Source: Halanaerobium saccharolyticum
Lineage (GTDB): Bacteria > Bacillota > Halanaerobiia > Halanaerobiales > Halanaerobiaceae
NCBI RefSeq assembly: GCF_003259895.1
Contig: NZ_QLME01000012.1
Coordinates: 29,266 to 93,265 of the forward strand
Length of the DNA stretch: 64,000 bases
Direction: 5' to 3'
A program made the translations under genes and the position numbers. Under the pieces are notes generated by a model. It was not told the origin of the DNA, ran no database searches, and saw only the letters and a list, made by a program, of their open reading frames with translations. Within the stretch, counting starts at the first letter, position 1. The number at the start of each line of letters is the position of its first letter. Positions 9,173 to 16,736 of the stretch are shown in pieces.

Positions 9173-9203
9173 AAAAACTCCACAAAAATGTGGAGTTTTT
9201 TTT
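9173..9203 (+). terminator. intrinsic terminator after the DUF5107-TPR gene
   Basis: AAAAACTCCACA and TGTGGAGTTTTT pair perfectly (12 bp) around an AAAA loop, followed by a T-run to 9203. Confidence 0.9.
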
Positions 9204-9293
9204 CGATTGGTCGGGATGATTTTCTCTGACTTCTAAAATAACTTCCTTAAGTTCTTGATTTAAAACACATCTTTTACTTCAGTCATTACTTTA
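9185..9293 (-). pseudogene. possible short coding remnant, frameshifted (unidentified)
   Basis: On the minus strand, ATG at 9293 opens MSKVMTEVKDV. A one-base frame change then gives LNQELKEVILEVRENHPDQS, which runs into the terminator. The two pieces read like one natural protein but no start signal or full gene exists. It may be the tail of a decayed mobile element. The rest of the gap up to 9473 shows nothing I can name. Confidence 0.25.
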
Positions 9294-9473
9294 CTCATTA
9301 TTTTACAATTAAAGTGCCATAAAACATTGATTAAAGTGATCTTGGTACTCTATTGAGAGTATCTGAGCGTCCGAGCTCCAAATCATTTTAATTAATTTTG
9401 TGGCTTTTTATTCTTGCTAATTTAAAGAGGGAGTGATTAATTTGATAGATAAAAGATTGAATTTTAAAAATAA

Positions 9474-9502
9474 TTGATTAATTAAATAAATTATGTTATT
9501 AT
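9474..9502 (+). promoter_or_regulatory. promoter for the LacI-family gene
   Basis: TTGATT (9474-9479) and TATTAT (9497-9502) are 17 nt apart. The 18-bp operator at 9515-9532 begins at about +6, ideal for autorepression by blocking early transcription. Confidence 0.5.
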
Positions 9503-9514
9503 ATTATTATGATA

Positions 9515-9532
9515 ATTTAAATCGATTTAAAT
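9515..9532. promoter_or_regulatory. LacI-type operator O1 (autoregulatory)
   Basis: ATTTAAATCGATTTAAAT is a perfect 18-bp palindrome with the central CG typical of LacI/GalR operators. The same sequence recurs at 10592-10609, and a variant lies at 10626-10643, both between this regulator and the ABC operon. Confidence 0.75.
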
Positions 9533-9557
9533 ATTAATTTATGAAAGAGGTTTTGTT

Positions 9558-10559
9558 ATGATTAGATTAAAAGATGTTGCAGAAAAAGCAAATGTCTCAC
9601 CAGCGACTGCTTCTTTAGCTTTAAATGATAATGAACTTGTAAATGATAAGACTAAAGAACGGGTAAAACAGATAGCCAAGGAAATGAACTATATCCCGGA
9701 TGCCAGAGCAAAGGCTTTAAAAACTAAAGAGACAAAGATAATTGGGCTTGTCATTCCAGAGATAGATAATCCATTTTTCTCCGAGATTGCCAAAGAGGTA
9801 AAAACTGTTGCAAAAAAAAATGGTTACAATATTATTTACTGTGGTGTGGAAAGCAAAGAAGACGAATTAGATTATATTACTCTTTTTAGAGGTATGCAGG
9901 TAGATGGTGCTATTTTTGCTTCTTCAGTTGGTGATTCCGACTCAAATCTAGATTTAATTAAAGAACTTGCTGATAATTTTATTCCGGTAGTTTTTATTGA
10001 TCGTCTTTTAGATGCTGGCAGTAAAATTGATTCTGTCAATTCTGATCTAGAAAAAGCAGCTTCTATTGCAGCAGAACATCTGGTCAATTTAGGTCACAAA
10101 AAAATAGCTTTTGCTGGTAAGGAAAAGGAATTTAGAATGACCGGTTATATAGAAGTGTTAAAAAAATATAATATTAATTACGATAATAAATATTTATTTA
10201 AAAACATACTTTCATTTGAAGACGGGTATAAATTAGGGAAAAAAATTGCCTCGCAAAAGGATAGACCAACAGCTATTTTATCTCATAATGATGAAGTTGC
10301 TATCGGGTTGATTCAGTCCCTGGTCAGCTCGGGAATCAGTGTTCCCGGGGAACTATCAATTTGTGGTATTGATAATATTCGCTTATCTCATTTTTATAAT
10401 CCAGCTTTAACTACTGTTGATATTCCTAATATAAAAATGGCCAGAAAAGCCATTCAGTTATTACTTAAAAAAATAAAAAATGAAAATAAGTCAAAAACAG
10501 AGCATATTCAGTTCGATGTTTCTTTAATTGAACGAGAAACAACTCAAAAACTCCTGTGA
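9558..10559 (+). CDS. LacI-family repressor of the sugar ABC/GH42 operon
   Basis: A 333-aa LacI/GalR repressor. Residues 2-50 form the HTH plus hinge (LKDVAEKANVSPATASLALN, then ARAKALKT), and the rest is a periplasmic-binding-protein-like effector domain with VIPEIDNPFFSEIAKEV, SHNDEVAIGLIQSL and ELSICGIDNI. An SD AAGAGG precedes ATG 9558. Three matching palindromes flank the gene, one before it and two before the downstream SBP gene, so it very likely represses itself and the transport operon until a galactoside or its product binds. The inducer is inferred from the neighbouring GH42 gene. Confidence 0.88.
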   Translation: MIRLKDVAEKANVSPATASLALNDNELVNDKTKERVKQIAKEMNYIPDARAKALKTKETKIIGLVIPEIDNPFFSEIAKEVKTVAKKNGYNIIYCGVESKEDELDYITLFRGMQVDGAIFASSVGDSDSNLDLIKELADNFIPVVFIDRLLDAGSKIDSVNSDLEKAASIAAEHLVNLGHKKIAFAGKEKEFRMTGYIEVLKKYNINYDNKYLFKNILSFEDGYKLGKKIASQKDRPTAILSHNDEVAIGLIQSLVSSGISVPGELSICGIDNIRLSHFYNPALTTVDIPNIKMARKAIQLLLKKIKNENKSKTEHIQFDVSLIERETTQKLL

Positions 10560-10591
10560 TTTATTTAAATAGAAAATATATTTTAACTATA

Positions 10592-10609
10592 ATTTAAATC
10601 GATTTAAAT
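10592..10609. promoter_or_regulatory. LacI-type operator O2
   Basis: A perfect copy of the O1 palindrome ATTTAAATCGATTTAAAT. It overlaps the last two bases of a -10-like TATAAT at 10588-10593, 145 nt before the binding-protein gene. Centre-to-centre distance to O3 is 34 bp. Confidence 0.75.
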
Positions 10610-10625
10610 ATATTTAATATTCATA

Positions 10626-10643
10626 CTTTAAATCGATTTAAAG
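10626..10643. promoter_or_regulatory. LacI-type operator O3
   Basis: CTTTAAATCGATTTAAAG is a perfect 18-bp palindrome identical to O1/O2 except for the outermost base on each side. It lies 111 bp before the binding-protein ATG. Confidence 0.75.
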
Positions 10644-10753
10644 ATAAATCTCTTTCCAAAATCTGTACAATAAAAGCAAAAGGGGGGATCTTTAAAGAAG
10701 GGTTAAATTTACTTAAAGCTTTATGATCAATCAAAATTATTAGGAGGAGAAAA

Positions 10754-12025
10754 ATGAATAAAAAATTAACTGTATTATTTTTTATGGTTTTAATGGTGGC
10801 TGGATTTACTACAATGACTTTTGCCCAGGAAGAGACAACAATCACAGTCTGGTGCTGGGATCCTAACTTTAATATTTATGCAATGGAAGAGGCAGCAGCT
10901 ATTTATGGGGATCTTAATCCCGATGTAAATATCGACATTAAAGAAGTAGCCTGGGAAGATCTTCAAACTCAGCTAAGTACTTCTTTAAGTGCAAATCAGA
11001 CAGACAATTTACCTGATATTATTTTAATGCAGGATACTGCTCTGGCAAAGAATGTAAATAGTTTTCCCAATGCTTTCTATGATTTATCAGATAGTGGTAT
11101 AGAATTTGATAACTTTGCTAACTTTAAAGTTGAATTAACTAAAGTAGATGGCAAAAATTATGCAGTACCTTTTGATAACGGAGCAGCAATTAATGCGATG
11201 AGAGTTGATGTTTTAGAAGAAGCAGGTTATACTATTGAAGATTTTACAGATATCAGCTGGGAAGAGTTTATCGAAAAAGGTGCCGATGTTAAAGAGAAAA
11301 CTGGAAAACCATTACTTTCCGCTATCGCAGGACAATCTGACTTACTGATGATTATGATGCAGAGTACAGGCAACTGGTTCTTTGATCAGAATGGTGAGCC
11401 AAATATCGCTGATAATGAGCCTTTAAAAGAAATCATTCGAGTTTATCAGGAACTATTAGAAAAAGAAATTCTAGTTCAAATTAATGACTGGAATCAGTAT
11501 ATTAGTACTTTTCAGAGTGGTACAGTTGCTGGAACTATGAATGGAGCCTGGATTATCGGTTCTATTGTTCCTGTAGAAGAACAGGCTGGCGACTGGAGAA
11601 TTACTAATCTTCCAAGACTTGCAAATATTGAAGGATCATCTAATTACAGTAATCAGGGTGGTTCTAGCTGGATGGTAATGGCTAACTCTGAAAAGCCAGA
11701 AGTTGCTGCAGATTTCTTAGATAAGACTTTTGGCGGCAGCAAAGAATTATATGAGATAATACTTCCTTCCTCTGGAGCTATAGCTACCTATTTACCTGCA
11801 GGTGACAGTGAAGTATATAATATGCCGCATCCATTCTTTGGCGACCAGAAGATTTATACAGAAATAATTGATTATGCTGCTAATGTACCAGAAGTAGACT
11901 ACGGAATTTACAATTATGAAGCAAGAGATACTATCAGCACTGCAATTACTCAAATAATGTCCGGACAGGATATTCAGAGTGCTCTTGATGAAGCACAGTC
12001 TACTCTAGAATTTCAGATGTGGTAA
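10754..12025 (+). CDS. sugar ABC transporter, extracellular solute-binding protein family 1
   Basis: A 423-aa MalE/LacE-type binding protein. Residues 1-24 are a signal peptide ending TFA-QE with no lipobox cysteine. The mature part has TITVWCWDPNF, LPDIILMQD, PFDNGAAINAMRVDVLEEAGY and FQSGTVAGTMNGAWIIG, all typical of family-1 sugar receptors. SD TAGGAGGAG lies before ATG 10754. It is the first gene of an operon with two MalF/MalG-type permeases and a GH42 beta-galactosidase, so beta-galactosides are the likely cargo. No ATPase gene is in the operon; a shared MsmK/UgpC-type ATPase elsewhere would be needed. Confidence 0.85.
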   Translation: MNKKLTVLFFMVLMVAGFTTMTFAQEETTITVWCWDPNFNIYAMEEAAAIYGDLNPDVNIDIKEVAWEDLQTQLSTSLSANQTDNLPDIILMQDTALAKNVNSFPNAFYDLSDSGIEFDNFANFKVELTKVDGKNYAVPFDNGAAINAMRVDVLEEAGYTIEDFTDISWEEFIEKGADVKEKTGKPLLSAIAGQSDLLMIMMQSTGNWFFDQNGEPNIADNEPLKEIIRVYQELLEKEILVQINDWNQYISTFQSGTVAGTMNGAWIIGSIVPVEEQAGDWRITNLPRLANIEGSSNYSNQGGSSWMVMANSEKPEVAADFLDKTFGGSKELYEIILPSSGAIATYLPAGDSEVYNMPHPFFGDQKIYTEIIDYAANVPEVDYGIYNYEARDTISTAITQIMSGQDIQSALDEAQSTLEFQMW

Positions 12026-12041
12026 AAATTAATTAGAATAT

Positions 12042-12069
12042 CTGAGGGGGAGGTTTTCCTTCCCCTCAG
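12042..12069 (+). other. intercistronic hairpin between binding protein and permease
   Basis: CTGAGGGGGAGG and the matching CCTTCCCCTCAG form a 12-bp stem (one G-U) with a TTTT loop and no T-tract behind it. This is the same arrangement as after araF and after the family-5 binding protein. Confidence 0.6.
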
Positions 12070-12088
12070 GTAATTAAAGGAGGTCAGT

Positions 12089-13003
12089 ATGTTTAATTCA
12101 ACTATCGAAAAACTTAAAGCTTTTAAACGCGGATATTCAGTAAATAGAAAACATAAAATGATTGGCTGGTTTTTTGTCATCCCAGGAGCTTTGCTGATTT
12201 TTTCATTTTATTTTTATCCAATTATTAGAGCTTTTCTGCTTTCTATGCAGGGAGGAGTTGGTAATAACTTAAGATTTGCAGGAGCTGCCAATTATCAGAG
12301 ATTATTTGCAGATACTCTTTTTAAAAAATCACTATTTAATGTATTTGTTTATTTAATTTTACAGGTTCCAATCATGCTAACTCTGGCTTTGATTTTAGCA
12401 GGAATCTTAAATGATAAAACTTTAAAATTCAGATCTTTTTTCAGAACAGCAATTTTTGTTCCCTGTGCAACCTCACTTGTCTCATATGCAATTATTTTTC
12501 GTTCTATGTTTGCACTGGATGGTTTTGTTAATACAGTTTTAATGAATCTGAATCTGATGGCTGAACCTATAAACTGGCTTGGTGGTCCCTGGACTGCAAG
12601 ATTATTAATTGTGATTGGGCTGACCTGGCGCTGGACCGGTTATAATATGATATTTTATCTGGCAGGTTTACAGAATATTGATCCTGCAATTTACGAAGCT
12701 GCAAAAATTGATGGGGCCAGTGCTTTTGATCGTTTGACTAAAATTACAATCCCGATGCTAAAACCAATTATTCTGCTGACAACAATTATGTCTACTAATG
12801 GTACCTTACAGATTTTTGATGAAACTAAGAATTTAACCAATGGTGGACCGGCTAATTCAACTCTTTCGGTGTCCCAGTATATTTATCGATTATCATTTGA
12901 GTATGTACCCCGATTTGGTTATGCAGCAGCAGTTGCATTTGTAGTATTTATCATAGTAGCTATTTTATCCTTTTTCCAGATGAAAGTTGGTGATGAAAGA
13001 TGA
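12089..13003 (+). CDS. sugar ABC transporter permease, MalF/LacF type
   Basis: A 304-aa inner-membrane permease with six predicted segments and a hydrophilic N-terminal tail of about 22 residues. The EAA loop that contacts the ATPase is present as YEAAKIDGASAFDRLTKITIPML (split over about residues 206-228). The first membrane segment begins WFFVIPGALLIF. SD AAAGGAGG precedes ATG 12089. It overlaps the next permease gene by 4 nt (ATGA), so the two should be translated together as a heterodimeric channel. Confidence 0.87.
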   Translation: MFNSTIEKLKAFKRGYSVNRKHKMIGWFFVIPGALLIFSFYFYPIIRAFLLSMQGGVGNNLRFAGAANYQRLFADTLFKKSLFNVFVYLILQVPIMLTLALILAGILNDKTLKFRSFFRTAIFVPCATSLVSYAIIFRSMFALDGFVNTVLMNLNLMAEPINWLGGPWTARLLIVIGLTWRWTGYNMIFYLAGLQNIDPAIYEAAKIDGASAFDRLTKITIPMLKPIILLTTIMSTNGTLQIFDETKNLTNGGPANSTLSVSQYIYRLSFEYVPRFGYAAAVAFVVFIIVAILSFFQMKVGDER

Positions 13004-13812
13004 ATAAGCAAAAATTATTTAGAGCCAGCAAGTATGGTTTTTTAATTCTAATCTCTTTTTGCTCTTTGTTTCCATTATTCTGGATGTTTGTTGCCGCGAC
13101 CAATACAAGTGTTGATGTGCTTGGAGGTACTTTAATTCCTGGATTTAATTTAAAAGAAAACTTTAATGTTTTAACCTCAAATACAAATTTTTATCGAGCA
13201 ATGTGGAACTCATTTAAATATGCAGCAGTAACTACCCTGGCCAGTTTGTTGGTTTCATCTTTAGCTGGTTATGGTTTTGAAATTTATCATGACCGGGGCA
13301 AAGACATGCTAATGAAAATTTTACTACTATCGCTGATGGTACCTTTTGCGGTGATTATGGTTCCACTATATATGTTTTTTGGTAATTTAGGTCTTTTAAA
13401 TACAACTGCAGGTTTTGCGCTGCCTACTGTTTCTACAGCCTTTTTGATTTTCCTCTTCAGACAGAGCAGCCGCAATTTTCCCCATGAAGTTATTGAAGCT
13501 TCAAGGCTGGATGGATTGACTGAAATTGGAATTTTCTTTAGAATGTTTATTCCCATAATGCGTTCTACCTATGCAGCTGCAGCAGTAATTACTTTTATGA
13601 ATGCCTGGAATAATTATTTATGGCCTTTAATAATTATGCAGAAAGACAGTGCCAAGACAATGCCGCTTTTAATTTCAAATTTAACGGCTGGTTATACAAC
13701 AGATTATGGTGTTTTAATGCTGGCGGTTGGAATTAGTATTTTACCAACTCTAGTTTTATTTTTGGCTCTGCAGAAAAACTTTGCCGAAGGGGTTACTGGA
13801 TCAGCAAAATAA
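13000..13812 (+). CDS. sugar ABC transporter permease, MalG/LacG type
   Basis: A 270-aa partner permease with six membrane segments. Typical features are FPLFWMFVAATN near residue 25, the EAA loop IEASRLDGLTEIGIFFRMFIP (positions about 166-186) and a final segment ILPTLVLFLALQKNF followed by EGVTGSAK, the standard MalG-type tail. It starts inside the stop codon of the upstream permease. The gap to the GH42 gene is 93 nt, with a TATAAT at 13831-13836 but no convincing -35. Confidence 0.87.
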   Translation: MNKQKLFRASKYGFLILISFCSLFPLFWMFVAATNTSVDVLGGTLIPGFNLKENFNVLTSNTNFYRAMWNSFKYAAVTTLASLLVSSLAGYGFEIYHDRGKDMLMKILLLSLMVPFAVIMVPLYMFFGNLGLLNTTAGFALPTVSTAFLIFLFRQSSRNFPHEVIEASRLDGLTEIGIFFRMFIPIMRSTYAAAAVITFMNAWNNYLWPLIIMQKDSAKTMPLLISNLTAGYTTDYGVLMLAVGISILPTLVLFLALQKNFAEGVTGSAK

Positions 13813-13905
13813 TGATAAACTAATTTATACTATAATATTTACACAAATCATTAAAATTTCGAGCTAATAATTATTGATATTTTTAAGGAAGAAAGGAAGA
13901 AGAGA

Positions 13906-15969
13906 ATGCAAAAATATGATTTATTCAATGGTAAAGTTAACAATATGCTGCATGGAGCAGATTATAATCCGGACCAGTGGCTGCACCGACCTGATATTTT
14001 AGAAAAAGATATAGAATTGATGAAAAAAGCAAACTGCAATGTGATGAGTCTGGGGATTTTTTCCTGGTCCACCCTTGAGCCAAAGGAGGGTGATTTTCAA
14101 TTTGAATGGCTTGATCAGATAATTGATAATTTATATCAAAATGGAATAAGTGTAATTCTGGCTACTCCCAGTGGAGCCAGACCGGACTGGCTGGCGGCAA
14201 AATATCCAGAAGTTTTGAGAGTTAATGCTGACCGCAGCCATAACCTATTTGGTGAAAGACATAATCACTGTTATACATCTCCAGTTTATAGAGAAAAGAT
14301 TAAAATTATTAATAGAAAATTAGCAGAAAGATATGGTGAACACCCGGCAGTAATTATGTGGCATGTTTCCAATGAATACGGAGGAGACTGTCATTGTGAA
14401 CTCTGTCAGCAGGATTTTAGAAAATGGCTGCAGAATAAATATGGCAGTCTGGAAAATTTAAATCGATCCTGGTGGAGTTCTTTTTGGAGCCATACTTACA
14501 CTAACTGGGAAAATATTGAATCACCTGCACCTCAGGGAATGCAGTCGGTTCACGGGCTAGCCCTGGACTGGAAGCGTTTTTCTTCAGATCAGACAATAGA
14601 ATTTTATAAAAATGAGATTGAACCTTTAAGAGAAATAACTCCTCAAATTCCGATTACTACAAATTTTATGTATAAATACATAGGTCTCAATTACTGGAAA
14701 TTTGCTCAGGAAGTAGATGTTGTTTCCTGGGATAGTTATCCCAGCTGGCACAGTGATTATGAAACCGATATTGATAGAGCAGTTGATACTGCTTTTATGC
14801 ATGATATGTTTAGATCTCTTAAAGATGGTAAGCCTTTTTTATTGATGGAAAGTACCCCCAGTAAAACTAACTGGCAGCCGGTTGCAAAATTAAAGCGGCC
14901 CGGGATGCACAAACTTTCCTCGCTGCAGGCAGTGGCTCACGGTTCTGATTCTGTTCAGTATTTTCAGTGGCGGAAAAGTAGAGGGGGAGTGGAAAAGTTT
15001 CACGGCTCTGTAGTGGGTCATGCTGGTCATGAAAACACAAGGGTTTTTAAAGATGTAGCTGCTCTTGGTGCTGAACTGCAAAAACTTAATTCAATTACTG
15101 GAACCACTGTCAAAGCTGAAGTTGCAGTAGTCTTTGATCAGGAAAACCGGTGGGCAATTAATGAAGCTTCTGGTCCACGGCAGGAGAAGAAAGATTATTT
15201 AAAGACCTGTCTTAGTCATTACAAAAATTTCTGGCAGCAGGGAGTTTCAGTTGATATTATCAATCAGGAAAAAGATTTCTCTCAGTATAAATTGGTAATT
15301 GCTCCTATGCTCTATCTTCTAAAAGAGAATACTGCAGCCAGATTAAAAAAATTCGTAAAAAATGGAGGAACCGTGGTTTCTACTTACTGGACAGGAATAG
15401 TTAACGAAAATGATCTCTGTTTTTTAGGTGGATTTCCGGGTCCTTTAAGAGATTTATTTGGTATCTGGTCAGAGGAATTAGATGCCCTCTATGATCAGGA
15501 CAGCAATCAGATAGTGATTAAGAATAATACAGGCTTAAAAGCTGGTCAAGAATATGAAGCTAAGATATTCTGTGACTTAATTCAACTTGAGGGAGCAGAA
15601 GCACTGGCTGAATATAAAAGTGATTTTTATGCCGGTCAACCTGCTTTAACTGTTAATAATTATGGAAAGGGAAAAGCTTACTATATCGCTTCCCGTAATG
15701 AAGATGATTTTTTAAAGGATTTTTATTATAATTTAATCATCAAACTTAATTTAACAAAAATCATTTTGGCTCAGCTACCTGAAGGAGTAACAGCCCAAAA
15801 AAGATCTGATGCAAATAATGATTATATTTTTCTGATGAATTTTAGTGAAGATGAGAAGAAAATAGAACTAAGAGAAGAATTATCGGAGATTATTGATGAA
15901 AATGTTATTAAAGATAATATTATTTTAAAAAAATATGAAGTTAAAATATTTAAAAAAAAAATTCTTTGA
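13906..15969 (+). CDS. beta-galactosidase, glycoside hydrolase family 42
   Basis: A 687-aa cytoplasmic enzyme hydrolysing terminal beta-D-galactose from short oligosaccharides. The (beta/alpha)8 barrel contains the acid/base Glu157 (HVSNEYGG) and nucleophile Glu315 (LLMESTPS). The GH42 zinc cysteines are present as Cys122, Cys162, Cys164 and Cys167. A trimerisation domain (about 390-600) and a small beta domain follow. There is no signal peptide, so the substrate is imported by the ABC system upstream. SD AAGGAAG-type sequence lies before ATG 13906. Natural substrates of GH42 enzymes are often plant galacto-oligosaccharides rather than lactose. Confidence 0.92.
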   Translation: MQKYDLFNGKVNNMLHGADYNPDQWLHRPDILEKDIELMKKANCNVMSLGIFSWSTLEPKEGDFQFEWLDQIIDNLYQNGISVILATPSGARPDWLAAKYPEVLRVNADRSHNLFGERHNHCYTSPVYREKIKIINRKLAERYGEHPAVIMWHVSNEYGGDCHCELCQQDFRKWLQNKYGSLENLNRSWWSSFWSHTYTNWENIESPAPQGMQSVHGLALDWKRFSSDQTIEFYKNEIEPLREITPQIPITTNFMYKYIGLNYWKFAQEVDVVSWDSYPSWHSDYETDIDRAVDTAFMHDMFRSLKDGKPFLLMESTPSKTNWQPVAKLKRPGMHKLSSLQAVAHGSDSVQYFQWRKSRGGVEKFHGSVVGHAGHENTRVFKDVAALGAELQKLNSITGTTVKAEVAVVFDQENRWAINEASGPRQEKKDYLKTCLSHYKNFWQQGVSVDIINQEKDFSQYKLVIAPMLYLLKENTAARLKKFVKNGGTVVSTYWTGIVNENDLCFLGGFPGPLRDLFGIWSEELDALYDQDSNQIVIKNNTGLKAGQEYEAKIFCDLIQLEGAEALAEYKSDFYAGQPALTVNNYGKGKAYYIASRNEDDFLKDFYYNLIIKLNLTKIILAQLPEGVTAQKRSDANNDYIFLMNFSEDEKKIELREELSEIIDENVIKDNIILKKYEVKIFKKKIL

Positions 15970-15994
15970 CTTAAGAGACTCCTTTTAATATAAT
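15966..15994 (+). promoter_or_regulatory. promoter of the ferredoxin gene
   Basis: TTGACT (15966-15971) and TATAAT (15989-15994) are 17 nt apart. The -35 overlaps the GH42 stop codon, so the ferredoxin has its own promoter. Confidence 0.65.
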
Positions 15995-16035
15995 GTAGTT
16001 AGAATTATCAAACAATTTTAAAAGGAGGTATCATT

Positions 16036-16260
16036 ATGGCGGATTTAGCAAACAGAGTTGATGAAAATGTTGAAGGGGAATATTATGTAGATACTCAGTG
16101 TATAGCCTGTGGAGTTTGTGTTAGTGAGGCTCCTGATAATTTTGAGATGGAGGCGGAGTATGCTTATGTTTATAAGCAGCCGGAAGATGAAGCAGAAAGA
16201 GAAGCTTGTGAGAGTGCGCTGGAAGCCTGTCCTGTAGATGCAATTGGAAACGACGGTTAA
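16036..16260 (+). CDS. small single-cluster [4Fe-4S] ferredoxin
   Basis: A 74-aa acidic electron-transfer protein. The cluster ligands are visible as CIACGVC (Cys22, Cys25 and Cys28 of the C-x2-C-x2-C motif) and a distal CP (ACPVDAI) near the C-terminus; a second CxxxxxxxC pair nearby resembles the disulfide of Desulfovibrio/Thermotoga-type single-cluster ferredoxins. The high Asp/Glu content fits a soluble cytoplasmic carrier. SD AAAGGAGG precedes ATG 16036. It is monocistronic, with its own promoter and a strong terminator. Confidence 0.88.
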   Translation: MADLANRVDENVEGEYYVDTQCIACGVCVSEAPDNFEMEAEYAYVYKQPEDEAEREACESALEACPVDAIGNDG

Positions 16261-16320
16261 ATTTGTCTAACACTTATAGTTGTTTTTTCTAAACTAAATA
16301 TTAATTTATCTGGAAACGGG

Positions 16321-16349
16321 CGGGAGCTGTTGAGCTCCCGTTTTTTTTT
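16321..16349 (+). terminator. intrinsic terminator after the ferredoxin gene
   Basis: CGGGAGCT-GTTG-AGCTCCCG forms a perfect 8-bp G/C-rich stem followed by nine T residues (16341-16349). The group II intron remnant starts at the very next base. Confidence 0.92.
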
Positions 16350-16610
16350 GTGCTCCGTAAATTATTCTGATCGTAGGTGAAAGTCCTATCTATGTTGTGG
16401 CATGTATCATGTAGAAGTTAACAGTGACAGGGTTTTCACTGCTCACTACTTACTAGATTGTCCTAGAGGACTAAAATATACAGCTGTGGTAACACAGTGA
16501 CGAAGACTTATTTCTTGAGATGGGGCAACGACTGACGGAAAGCTGTATACGGGAGAACCGTACGTGCAGTTTGACGAGGGGTCCCAGCTGAAAAGCTGGT
16601 CCTACTCTAT
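16350..16610 (+). mobile_element. internally deleted, ORF-less group II intron (class C type)
   Basis: Seen: the element starts GTGCTCCG directly after the terminator T-run. Its 5' part has the domain I pieces GTAGGTGAAAGTCCTAT and GTAGAAGTTAACAGTGAC. Near 16539-16574 is a domain V-like hairpin (AAAGCTGTATACGG, a GAGAA loop, CCGTACGTGCAGTTT), and it ends with a domain VI-like stem CCAGCT-GAAA-AGCTGG and CCTACTCTAT. Known: class C introns insert just after intrinsic terminators. At about 261 nt, with no reverse transcriptase, it is shorter than the roughly 400-nt ribozyme core, so most of the middle appears deleted. It is probably immobile and perhaps non-splicing. Exact ends are inferred. Confidence 0.75.
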
Positions 16611-16650
16611 AATCAGTTTGCTGAATTATTGATTATTTATCTTTAATTTA

Positions 16651-16679
16651 TTGTAATTTAAAATTTAATTAGGTATAAT
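16651..16679 (+). promoter_or_regulatory. promoter of the dicarboxylate/amino-acid symporter gene
   Basis: TTGTAA (16651-16656) and TATAAT (16674-16679) are 17 nt apart, 58 nt before the GTG start. Confidence 0.65.
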
Positions 16680-16736
16680 AGTTCCAGTATTACCTTAATC
16701 TTATGGAAATATTATAAAAAATTAGGAGGAAAATTT

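Noticed and set aside
9442..9477. TTG mini-ORF of 11 codons after AGAGGGAGTGATTAAT, resembling the small-ORF leaders
   Set aside because: The SD region resembles AAAGGGTGATTAATAATG, but the peptide is too short and shares no residues pattern with the three small proteins; promoter boxes are absent.
14750..14775. TGGCAC-type sequence resembling a sigma-54 -24 box
   Set aside because: It lies in the GH42 coding region, lacks a matching -12 GC element, and no gene starts downstream.
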